Both the position numbers and the translations under genes were made by a program. From the NCBI GenBank assembly GCA_947630865.1, contig CANRJE010000065.1:1-8689 (forward strand): a DNA stretch of 8,689 bases, in the 5' to 3' direction. The stretch comes from an uncultured Bacilli bacterium (lineage in GTDB: Bacteria; Bacillota_I; Bacilli_A; RF39; UBA660). The notes beneath the pieces were generated by a model. It was not told the origin of the DNA, made no database searches, and saw only the letters and a program-made list of their open reading frames with translations. This document shows positions 1-6,921 of the stretch, in pieces (positions within the stretch are counted from its first letter, which is position 1; every line of letters begins with the position of its first letter).

Positions 1-77
1 TAACATTTTATCATATAGTTTTGAAACTTTCTATAATCTTTATTAGTAATGAAAAATTTATTTTTCATTTTTCTTGT

Positions 78-103
78 AAAAAAAACAAGTGATTATTCAC
101 TTG
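78..103 (-). terminator. Rho-independent terminator of the prsA-like gene
   Basis: Read on the minus strand, CAAGTGA (103-97) and TCACTTG (92-86) form a perfect 7-bp stem with loop ATAA, followed by eight T (85-78). The stop codon (95-93) sits inside the loop, so the last codons of the gene form the left arm of the stem. Confidence 0.85.
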
Positions 104-1073
104 CCATTAAATTTTTCATTGTATTATCATAATATACTTGTAAATCTTCATCACTAATTTTAAATCCATATTTTTCTCTAAAATATTTTAAAGCTTCATA
201 TTGTAATTTACTATCAGTTGTTAATTTTTCATCAGATAAAGTTTTAAGTATATAACTTTTTGCTTCTTCAAGTTTTGGTTTTTCGGCTTCTTCTTCTTTT
301 AAGAAAATTTCATATCCATATTCTGTTTCAATAGCTTCTTTAGTGTATTCACCAACTTTTAATTTTTGATAAGCTTGTCTTGTTACATCATCTAATTTAG
401 TAGCACTAAAAGTTCCCATCTTTCCACCTTTATTTTTTGTAGCTGTATCATCAGAATATTCTTTAGCAACATCAGCAAATGATGTACCATTATTTAATTT
501 TTCAAGAGCTTCTTTTGCTTTCTTTTGAGCACTCTCTTTAGCATTTCTTTTTTCTTCTTCAGTCATAGAATCAGTTATATTAACTTCAAATAAAATATGA
601 CTACCAGTTATATCACCCATAACTTTGTTGTTGTAATAGTTTTCAATATCAGAATCTTTAATAACAGTTTTTAAATAATCATAAACAGCTAAATTTCTAC
701 GATAATTTAATTTAAAATAATCCATTAATTCATCTTCATCTTTATAACCATAACTATTGATATATTCTAGAAACTTTGAATCATCTTCATAATAGTTTTT
801 CAATGAATCAAGTTGTGTTTTACTGTAATCATTGATTTCATCACTATCAGGGTATTCTTTAGAAAATATTTTGGTATCTATCATATCAATTAAGATATTT
901 GTACCATATTTTTCTTTTAATTCTTCATATAAATCATTAGTTGTTATATTTAATTTTGTATCGTTAAAAGATACTAAAGCTTTATTTCCTCCTTCAAGAC
1001 TTGCTTTTTTTCCACAACCAAAAGTAGAAAGAACCAAAACTAGGGCTACAAAAGTTGTTATTGTTTTTTTCAT
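93..1073 (-). CDS. prsA: PrsA-like peptidyl-prolyl isomerase lipoprotein
   Basis: This is a probable extracytoplasmic foldase of 326 residues, anchored by lipid to the outer face of the membrane and helping exported proteins fold. Residues 1-20 form a lipoprotein signal: Lys2-Lys3, a hydrophobic stretch, then TFGC with Cys20 as the likely lipidated residue. Residues 35-150 are the helical N-terminal chaperone part. Residues 155-259 are a parvulin/PpiC rotamase domain, shown by SHILFEV, FADVAKEYSDD, a KGGKMGTFS stretch and YGYEIFL. A helical C-terminal tail follows. The length suits the PrsA family (about 290-330). The start is set by AAGGAGGAA at 1076-1084, and a promoter lies just upstream. 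The lipobox has Thr rather than the usual Leu at -3. PrsA is the closest match; another parvulin lipoprotein is possible. Confidence 0.9.
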   Translation of the reverse strand: MKKTITTFVALVLVLSTFGCGKKASLEGGNKALVSFNDTKLNITTNDLYEELKEKYGTNILIDMIDTKIFSKEYPDSDEINDYSKTQLDSLKNYYEDDSKFLEYINSYGYKDEDELMDYFKLNYRRNLAVYDYLKTVIKDSDIENYYNNKVMGDITGSHILFEVNITDSMTEEEKRNAKESAQKKAKEALEKLNNGTSFADVAKEYSDDTATKNKGGKMGTFSATKLDDVTRQAYQKLKVGEYTKEAIETEYGYEIFLKEEEAEKPKLEEAKSYILKTLSDEKLTTDSKLQYEALKYFREKYGFKISDEDLQVYYDNTMKNLMASE

Positions 1074-1096
1074 AATTCCTCCTTAAGAACATATTT

Positions 1097-1125
1097 ATCA
1101 TAACAAAATCACGTAAAAAAAACAA
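1097..1125 (-). promoter_or_regulatory. Sigma-A-type promoter of the prsA-like gene
   Basis: On the minus strand, a -35 TTGTTT (1125-1120) and a -10 TATGAT (1102-1097) are separated by exactly 17 bp. Transcription would start near 1090, giving a leader of about 17 nt that begins just before the AAGGAGGAA ribosome site. Confidence 0.65.
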
Positions 1126-1158
1126 TTCTTTTTTACATAATTTCTTTATTTTGCCCTC

Positions 1159-1185
1159 ACATAATAAAAAAATTCCCATAGAATA
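1159..1185 (+). promoter_or_regulatory. Candidate sigma-K-like promoter for the two micro-genes
   Basis: AC (1159-1160), 16 bp, then CATAGAATA (1177-1185) fits the Bacillus sigma-K pattern AC-N16-CATAnnnTA. It would start transcription about 25 nt ahead of the first micro-gene. A competing reading is the TATAAT at 1193-1198 as a housekeeping -10, but nothing like TTGACA lies 16-18 bp upstream of it, and its start point would fall inside the ribosome binding site. The assignment rests on a short match and on the YjcZ-like genes downstream. Confidence 0.4.
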
Positions 1186-1216
1186 ATGTGAATATAATAA
1201 AAAGGAGGAATAAATT

Positions 1217-1300
1217 ATGTGTAATAACTATACATCATCTTATGCTATTGTTTTAGTTTTATTTATCTTACTAGTTATAATTCTAGGTAATTATATATAA
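1217..1300 (+). CDS. YjcZ-like hydrophobic micro-protein, 27 aa
   Basis: A 27-residue peptide: MCNNYTSSY followed by one hydrophobic segment (residues 10-24, AIVLVLFILLVIILG) and a short NYI tail. The pattern of a short polar, Cys/Tyr-bearing head, then a single membrane helix rich in Ile, Val and Leu, then Gly, is that of the YjcZ/YoaF-type small sporulation peptides of Bacilli. The start is well defined by AAAGGAGGAA (1201-1210), six bases before ATG, far stronger than chance. A paralogue follows 14 bp downstream with its own strong ribosome site. It probably sits in or on a membrane; in Bacillus such peptides are made in sporulation and found in spores. The function is unknown and the family call is by pattern only. 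Confidence 0.7.
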   Translation: MCNNYTSSYAIVLVLFILLVIILGNYI

Positions 1301-1314
1301 TTAAGGAGGGAATT

Positions 1315-1449
1315 ATGAATTGTCAAAACACTACTGAAACAGTTACTTCTTGCGGTTCATACGGCAGAAGTGACAATGGATTTTTAATTATTGTTGTTTT
1401 ATATATTTTACTTGCTATAATTCTTGGAAGTAGATATAGAACATTTTAA
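1315..1449 (+). CDS. YjcZ-like hydrophobic micro-protein, 44 aa
   Basis: A 44-residue peptide with a polar head of about 22 residues (Cys3, Cys13, several Thr/Ser, one Gly-Ser-Tyr-Gly stretch), a membrane helix at residues 23-38 (FLIIVVLYILLAIILG) and a basic tail SRYRTF. The helix matches that of the preceding peptide (both end in IILG), so the two are paralogues, and GFLIIVVLYILL is close to the YjcZ family core. The ribosome site AAGGAGGG (1303-1310) is near perfect. A terminator begins six bases after the stop, so the pair makes a short two-gene transcript. The two Cys residues in the head could cross-link, as in coat-type peptides, but that is speculation. Confidence 0.72.
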   Translation: MNCQNTTETVTSCGSYGRSDNGFLIIVVLYILLAIILGSRYRTF

Positions 1450-1454
1450 GATGG

Positions 1455-1479
1455 CTGTTAACTTAGGTTAACAGTTTTT
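1455..1479 (+). terminator. Rho-independent terminator after the micro-genes
   Basis: CTGTTAAC (1455-1462) and GTTAACAG (1467-1474) form a perfect 8-bp stem with loop TTAG, followed by five T. It closes the micro-gene transcript and separates it from the sigma operon, whose -35 begins only two bases after the T run. Confidence 0.85.
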
Positions 1480-1480
1480 C

Positions 1481-1509
1481 TTTACATTTTTGTAATTTTA
1501 TAGTATCAT
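1481..1509 (+). promoter_or_regulatory. Promoter of the three-sigma operon
   Basis: A -35 TTTACA (1481-1486) and a -10 TATCAT (1504-1509), 17 bp apart, each match the sigma-A consensus at five of six bases. Transcription would start near 1516. No other promoter is evident before the second and third sigma genes, so all three are probably transcribed from here. Confidence 0.65.
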
Positions 1510-1541
1510 ATATTAGAAATTTTTGGGAGAGAAGTAGAAAT

Positions 1542-2726
1542 ATGGTTAAAGTAGCAATTTCTAAGTTTCAAGATGGATTAGGAGAATATGTAAAAGAACT
1601 AAATGATTATCCTATTTTAACAAGAGAAGAAGAGATAGTACTTTTTAAGAAATTAAAGAAAGGTTCTCTTGAAGCTAGAGATAGACTTATTAAATGCAAT
1701 TTAAAATTAGTAGTTGCAATTGTATTAAGGTCATTTACTTATTATAATATTTCACTTATGGATTTAATAAGTGAAGGGAATCTTGCTTTGATTCATGCTA
1801 TTGATAATTATAAATTAGAATTAAATGCCAAATTTTCTTCTTATGCTTATAAAGTTATTTATGATAGAATAAAAAGGTATTTGCAAAAAAACTTAGGTGA
1901 TGTTCGAATTGCTTATAATAAACAAGACAAAATGACTAAATATAGAAAGTTAAAAGAAACTTTCTTTAAAGAATATGGTTATAATCCTACTTTTGATGAT
2001 ATGGCAAATATCTTAGGTGTTTCTAAAAAAGAAATAGAAACGTTAGAACATTTAATGACTATTTCGCCATTTAGTTATGATGCTTTTACTCCTAATAATA
2101 ATGATGATGAATTAAATCACGAAGATAGACTTTTGAACTATAAAGACACAAGAAGTAATCCTGAATTGTGCTTTTTGCGAGAAAATGATGCTATTTTTAC
2201 ATCTGAACTAATTGATGCATTTATCTTAACTGATTTACAAAAAGAAGCTTTAAAGAAACGATTTATTGAAAATAAAAGCTATGACCAAATTGGCTTAGAA
2301 CTTAATGCTAGAAATTATAAATCAGCTAGTTTTTTAGTGTATGAAGCTCTAGAAAAAATTCGAACTCTTCCTTATAATCGTTTAATATTAGCAAGATATG
2401 TTTATGGACTAGAAGATACACTTTGGATTACAGAAAAGTTATCTTCAAATAAAAAAAATCATACTTATAAAGAAACGATTTATCAAATATTAAATCTTCC
2501 AAAAGAAATAGTTGATGAAGCAATAAGAATAGTTATTGATACCGATAAAAAAGTAGAAGTTTTTAACTATCGTTTTCTTGAATATAGAGATAGAAATTTT
2601 TCTGATACAGATATTGAAACAGTTAAATCAAAATTAAAAAGTTACTATTATCTTCAGGGAAGAATAAAAAAAGAAGCCTTGAGACTATTAGAGAAAAGAG
2701 AAAATAAGAATAATAAAACAATATAA
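1542..2726 (+). CDS. Divergent sigma-70 family protein with degenerate promoter-contact motifs
   Basis: A 394-residue protein, first gene of the sigma operon. Residues 14-115 match sigma regions 1.2 and 2: YVKELNDYPILTREEE, then NLKLVVAIV, then LMDLISEGNLALIHAI and FSSYAYKVIYDRI. At the position of the canonical ATWWIRQ melting motif it has AYKVIYD (102-108), so both Trp and the Gln are gone. Residues 130-175 look like region 3 (YGYNPTFDDMANILGV). Residues 228-276 look like region 4, with ENKSYDQIGLELN but no RERxRQ recognition helix. Residues 277-394 are an unassigned helical tail. The ribosome site GGGAGAG (1525-1531) is weaker than those of the next two genes. It may be a specialised sigma factor, or a sigma-like partner that cannot melt promoters by itself. 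Confidence 0.8.
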   Translation: MVKVAISKFQDGLGEYVKELNDYPILTREEEIVLFKKLKKGSLEARDRLIKCNLKLVVAIVLRSFTYYNISLMDLISEGNLALIHAIDNYKLELNAKFSSYAYKVIYDRIKRYLQKNLGDVRIAYNKQDKMTKYRKLKETFFKEYGYNPTFDDMANILGVSKKEIETLEHLMTISPFSYDAFTPNNNDDELNHEDRLLNYKDTRSNPELCFLRENDAIFTSELIDAFILTDLQKEALKKRFIENKSYDQIGLELNARNYKSASFLVYEALEKIRTLPYNRLILARYVYGLEDTLWITEKLSSNKKNHTYKETIYQILNLPKEIVDEAIRIVIDTDKKVEVFNYRFLEYRDRNFSDTDIETVKSKLKSYYYLQGRIKKEALRLLEKRENKNNKTI

Positions 2727-2742
2727 AAAGGAGGTTATTAAA

Positions 2743-5724
2743 ATGCAAGATTTAAATAATATTGAGGAAATATATCAAAATTTATTACCTATTATTGTAG
2801 AAGTTTACGAAAGATATTTATATTTAGATTTTGATGATAAAACTTTAAAAAAATTTATAATTTCAAATATTCCAGATATCTTAAAAAACAAACCAAGTAA
2901 TAAATCGTATAAAGAATATATGAAAGAAGAACTTAATACTTTATTTCGAAAAAAATTGTTAGAAGAACTTAAAAATAATCCTTTTAAAATAATTAATAAA
3001 TATACCAAATTTTATCTAAGTGAAACTAATGATTATCTTACAGCTATTAATTATTTAAAAGATTTAGGAAGTATTTTAAGAGGAGTTGGATTTTCAATTA
3101 CTAGTAGTTTTTGTAAAGATCTTTTAGAAAATAATGAACTTATAAAGTCTTTAATAAAAGTTATTGTTGAAGCAATGATGGAAGATGAAAAAATAATTGA
3201 TAAAGTAGGAGATAACTTTTTTATAAGTTTATTAACGTCAGAATATGAATCCTTGACAGATAAGGCTTATTTTGATGAGATTGAGAGAGAAAATGATTCA
3301 TTAGATTTTGGTAAGATATCTAGTCGAGAGTTTGCATCTGATAGTCTTAAACTATATTTAAATGATATAGGAAAAATTCCTTTGTTAACAAAAGAAGAAG
3401 AATTTAAGTATGCAAAACTTTCTCAAGAAGGAAATAAAGAAGCCTTTGATAAAATGATTAATAGTAATTTACGTTTAGTTGTTTCAATTGCTAGAAAATA
3501 TCTTGGTCGTGGTTTACCATTTATGGATTTAATTGAAGATGGTAATGAAGGATTGATAAAAGCAGTTTTAAAATTTGATCCCGATAAAGGATATCGTTTT
3601 TCAACTTATGCAACTTGGTGGATTAGACAATCTATAAGTAGAGCAATAGCTGATTGTTCTAGAACGATAAGAATTCCTGTTCATCAATTAGAAAATTTAA
3701 GTAAATACAATCTTGCTAAACGAGATTTATTTGAAAAAATAGGACATGAACCAACTATTAAAGAATTAGCAACACATTTAGGTAAAACTATTGAAGAAAT
3801 AGAATATATAGAAAATATTATTCAAGATCCAATTAGTTTAAATACCAAAGTAGGAGAAGATGAAGATACAGAACTAAGTGAGTTAATTCCTAATGGTGAG
3901 ACTTATGAAAATGATTTAATTGACTTTAATTTTGAAAATATAATTAATAATTTTGGTTTAAATGAAAAAGAAAAAGACATCTTAAGAATGCGTATTCAAA
4001 AGCAAATGAGTTTAGAATCAGTTGGTAAAATTTATAATATTACAAGAGAAAGAGTAAGACAAATTGAATTTCGTGCTATAAAAAAAATACGTGATAAAAG
4101 ATCTAAAGCTTTACTTTTAGCTCTTTATACAAGTGATCCATATAGAGCTGCTAAAAGTATTGGTGTTAGTAAAAGTGAATTTTCTTACTTTTTAGATAAT
4201 TTAGGAACATCAGCTAAAAATATAATTAATCAAAAAGTTGATTATCCTAAAACAAGTGAAAAGATAACTTTAAATATCACTTTAACTAGAAAATTTTATG
4301 ATAAATTATTAGAAAAAGTTAATAATAGCAATTCTCTTTTTATAACCTTTTTAAAAGATGCTAATTTAACATTAGATGAAATAGTTTTATTAATTTTAAA
4401 TAAAGCTTTAAAACTACCTACACCTATATTTTTAGATATGTATCAAGAAAAAGTTGATTTAAATTATTTTAGTAAATATTTAGATTATATAATGAGTAAA
4501 TTAAAAAAATCAAAATATGCTGATTTAATAAGAATTTATCTAAAAAGTAGTAGAAAAATATTAGAAGAAATTAATTTTCAAGAAATTGAACCTGATTATA
4601 ATTATCAGAAGAGATATAACTTTAAAGTTACATTGGATTTTACTAATGCTTCAAAGTTAAAAATAGAAGATACTTTATATTATCAGCTTACACATTTTAA
4701 TAGAAAAGTAGTAGCTAGTTTATATGAACTAATAGCTAATATTTATGAAGTTGCTAAAAAGTCTCTTTTTATGGCTACTCTTATTAATATAGGTATAACT
4801 CCTAAAGATATAATTTTAACGATTATGAAATATATTTTAAAAATAGAAATTGATTATAATTTAGAAATACAAATTTATAGAGAAGATACTCAGAATAGTC
4901 ATTTAGAAAAGATTCAAAAAAGTATAAATGAATCAATATATAAAAAAGAGTTAGAAGATTACTTTAATAATCCTATAGAAGTAGCTAAAGAACTTGGAAT
5001 TTTATCATTATATAATGAGAGCTTAAAAGAGAGGGGAAAAATTTTAAATGAAAGACCAAAAAATAATTTAGAACAAGAAATGGAACTTGGTTTAGAAGAA
5101 AGTGAGGATATGATGATGTATAAAAATGATCAAAGATTTGATGTAGTTTCAGAAATTATTAAAAAACCTAAAACACTTGTTAATTATGTTATTAGAAATA
5201 TGTTATCATCTGATGATAAATTAGTTATATTAACTATATGTGGTATTACAAAAGATACATTGATAGATAAAAATTATTTTCAACAGGTAAATTATTTTAA
5301 TGAAGTATTAATTCCAAGAATAAGTACAAAAGTTAGAGAATTAGAAGAGCAATTAAAAGAAAGAAATATTGGAAATAATCCTGTTTTAAATCCTGATACT
5401 ATATTTCAAGAACTTAATCAAGAGTTATTAAACAATCTTAAAAATTCAAATTTTTTGATGTTACTTAATAATTGTACTTCTGAAGAAATTGATATCTTTT
5501 TAAGAGTAATGCAAATATCTGGAAAATATACAATTGAAGATGTTGCTAAAATGAAAAATAAAACTTCTCTTGAAATAATAGAAATAGTTAGAAGTGTTTT
5601 ATTAAATCATCCAGCAATGTTTAACTATTTAACAAATTTAATTGACTTTTTAACAAGTAATCCTGATTATGAAATTACTAAAGAAAAAGATAAAAGTTAT
5701 TCTAAAAAGAAAAAAATTGATTAG
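2743..5724 (+). CDS. Giant sigma-70 family factor, 993 aa, with large unknown extensions
   Basis: This is an RNA polymerase sigma factor of the RpoD/SigA type embedded in a far larger protein; usual lengths are about 370-600. Residues 1-199 are helical and unrecognised. Residues 200-455 are a complete sigma core: DSLKLYLNDIGKIPLLTKEEE (region 1.2), NLRLVVSIARKYLGRGLPFMDLIEDGN (2.1-2.2), FSTYATWWIRQ with W292, W293 and Q296 (2.3-2.4), IRIPVH (3.0) and TRERVRQIE at 434-442 (4.2). Residues 456-993 are an extension starting with a helix-turn-helix-like AAKSIGVSKSEF (469-480). It contains an apparent repeat (531-558 and 674-701) and a degenerate region-4-like stretch near 912-953. The gene lies 16 bp after the first sigma gene with an excellent AAAGGAGGTT site. 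Promoter recognition should resemble that of housekeeping sigma; the role of the extensions is unknown. Confidence 0.88.
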   Translation: MQDLNNIEEIYQNLLPIIVEVYERYLYLDFDDKTLKKFIISNIPDILKNKPSNKSYKEYMKEELNTLFRKKLLEELKNNPFKIINKYTKFYLSETNDYLTAINYLKDLGSILRGVGFSITSSFCKDLLENNELIKSLIKVIVEAMMEDEKIIDKVGDNFFISLLTSEYESLTDKAYFDEIERENDSLDFGKISSREFASDSLKLYLNDIGKIPLLTKEEEFKYAKLSQEGNKEAFDKMINSNLRLVVSIARKYLGRGLPFMDLIEDGNEGLIKAVLKFDPDKGYRFSTYATWWIRQSISRAIADCSRTIRIPVHQLENLSKYNLAKRDLFEKIGHEPTIKELATHLGKTIEEIEYIENIIQDPISLNTKVGEDEDTELSELIPNGETYENDLIDFNFENIINNFGLNEKEKDILRMRIQKQMSLESVGKIYNITRERVRQIEFRAIKKIRDKRSKALLLALYTSDPYRAAKSIGVSKSEFSYFLDNLGTSAKNIINQKVDYPKTSEKITLNITLTRKFYDKLLEKVNNSNSLFITFLKDANLTLDEIVLLILNKALKLPTPIFLDMYQEKVDLNYFSKYLDYIMSKLKKSKYADLIRIYLKSSRKILEEINFQEIEPDYNYQKRYNFKVTLDFTNASKLKIEDTLYYQLTHFNRKVVASLYELIANIYEVAKKSLFMATLINIGITPKDIILTIMKYILKIEIDYNLEIQIYREDTQNSHLEKIQKSINESIYKKELEDYFNNPIEVAKELGILSLYNESLKERGKILNERPKNNLEQEMELGLEESEDMMMYKNDQRFDVVSEIIKKPKTLVNYVIRNMLSSDDKLVILTICGITKDTLIDKNYFQQVNYFNEVLIPRISTKVRELEEQLKERNIGNNPVLNPDTIFQELNQELLNNLKNSNFLMLLNNCTSEEIDIFLRVMQISGKYTIEDVAKMKNKTSLEIIEIVRSVLLNHPAMFNYLTNLIDFLTSNPDYEITKEKDKSYSKKKKID

Positions 5725-5747
5725 TGAAATGTAGGGGGTAATAGTTT

Positions 5748-6869
5748 ATGCAAAAGGAATTTGATAATATACCAGTAGAAATTTTAACAGATTCTTTAAA
5801 ACTTTATATAAAAGAGATTAGTGAAATTCCTTTATTAACAAAAGAAGAGGAAAAGAAGTATGCTATTGAATCTTTTAATGGAGATAAAGATGCTAGAAGA
5901 AAAATGATTGAAAGCAATTTAAGATTAGTAGTTTCAGTTGCTAAAAAATATGTAGGACGAGGAGTTTCTCTTTTAGATTTAATTGATGAAGGTAACTATG
6001 GGCTTATCCTAGCTGTTAAAGATTTTAATCCTAATTTAGATTATAGATTTTCAACTTATGCAGTTTGGAAAATAAAAGGAGCTATCAAAAGAGCAATTAT
6101 TAGGGAAAGAAACATGGTTAGAATTCCTCATGATAAACAACTTATATATCAAGGTTATTTAAATGTTCAAGCAGAATATTATAAAAAATTTGGTTTTTAT
6201 CCAAGAATTGAAGAAATAGCTAATAAAATGAATGTTGATATTGAAGAATTAAAAAGTTTAGTATCTCAAATGGAAAATTTTAAAATCCATAGTTTAGATG
6301 AACCGATAAGTTCTGATAGTGATTCTAAAGGAGTAGATGAATTAACCTATAAAGATTTAATTCCTTCAATTGAAAAAGGTTATCAGGAAATGGAAAATAT
6401 TATGGAAAGTGATTTAAAGGAAATTTTTAGAATTGCTGGTTTAACCCCTCAAGAAGAAAAAATTATAAGAAGTATTTTTTTAGAGAATAAATCATTAAGA
6501 GAAATAGCAAGAGAATCTAATTGTTCTTGGACTTTAATTCAACAAAGAAGAAATAGAGCAATTAGACGTTTATATGCTCATCGAAGTGAAATTGATAAAG
6601 TATTTAATATGGATAGTATGAAAAATTTAGAAGATAAGACTGATATTTATGGTTTAAATTATATAGAACAACAAATAATTATATATCATTTTATAGAAGA
6701 AAAAAGTTTAAGAGAAATTTCTAATATTATGAATATTTCTTATCCAATAATAGTTTCTTCTTTAAAAAGTAGTCTTGAAAAGTTAAAAAAAGAAAGAATT
6801 TCTCAAGAAAGATATTTAGAGTATCTTAATAATTATGTTCTCAATCAAGAAATAATAGGATTAAAATAG
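5748..6869 (+). CDS. Divergent sigma-70 family protein with duplicated region 4
   Basis: A 373-residue protein, third in the operon, 23 bp after the giant sigma gene, with ribosome site AGGGGG (5733-5738). Region 1.2 (DSLKLYIKEISEIPLLTKEEE) is close to that of the giant protein. Regions 2.1-2.2 (NLRLVVSVAKKYVGRGVSLLDLIDEGN) are intact. The melting motif is altered: AVWKIKG (105-111) keeps one Trp, but the second is Lys and the Gln is Gly. Region 3 covers about 130-180 (FGFYPRIEEIANKM). Two region-4 units follow: 232-276 (LTPQEEKIIRSIFLENKSLREIA, then a basic recognition helix with QQRRNRAIRRL) and 303-348 (IIIYHFIEEKSLREISNIMN). Neither has RERxRQ. No terminator follows, so transcription may run on into the permease gene. 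It is likely a specialised sigma factor or a partner of the middle protein. Confidence 0.82.
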   Translation: MQKEFDNIPVEILTDSLKLYIKEISEIPLLTKEEEKKYAIESFNGDKDARRKMIESNLRLVVSVAKKYVGRGVSLLDLIDEGNYGLILAVKDFNPNLDYRFSTYAVWKIKGAIKRAIIRERNMVRIPHDKQLIYQGYLNVQAEYYKKFGFYPRIEEIANKMNVDIEELKSLVSQMENFKIHSLDEPISSDSDSKGVDELTYKDLIPSIEKGYQEMENIMESDLKEIFRIAGLTPQEEKIIRSIFLENKSLREIARESNCSWTLIQQRRNRAIRRLYAHRSEIDKVFNMDSMKNLEDKTDIYGLNYIEQQIIIYHFIEEKSLREISNIMNISYPIIVSSLKSSLEKLKKERISQERYLEYLNNYVLNQEIIGLK

Positions 6870-6876
6870 GGGTTAC

Positions 6877-6905
6877 TTGAAAGTTTTTCTTTTTTGTGAT
6901 ATTAT
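6877..6905 (+). promoter_or_regulatory. Extended -10 promoter of the permease gene
   Basis: A -35 TTGAAA (6877-6882), a 17-bp spacer and a -10 TATTAT (6900-6905), preceded by TG one base away (6897-6898), make a strong sigma-A-type promoter. The start point, about seven bases past the -10, would fall at or inside the AGGTGA ribosome site (6911-6916), so the leader would be only about 10-11 nt. Confidence 0.7.
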
Positions 6906-6921
6906 TTACCAGGTGATTTAA

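Noticed and set aside
49..72. AT-rich hairpin (ATGAAAAA / TTTTTCAT) followed by T on the plus strand
   Set aside because: Only one G-C pair in the stem and no plus-strand gene visible upstream; too weak to call a terminator.
832..1086. Plus-strand open frame of 84 codons opposite the prsA-like gene
   Set aside because: It is antisense to a well-supported gene, has no ribosome site or family resemblance, and is explained by AT-rich complementarity.
994..1179. Minus-strand frame of 61 codons overlapping the start of the prsA-like gene
   Set aside because: It overlaps the signal-peptide region in another frame and runs through the promoter; no coding signal.
2743..5724. The giant sigma gene being the organism's main housekeeping rpoD
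   Set aside because: The core motifs would allow it, but the window lacks the usual dnaG neighbour and the gene sits among divergent paralogues, so I left the gene symbol blank.
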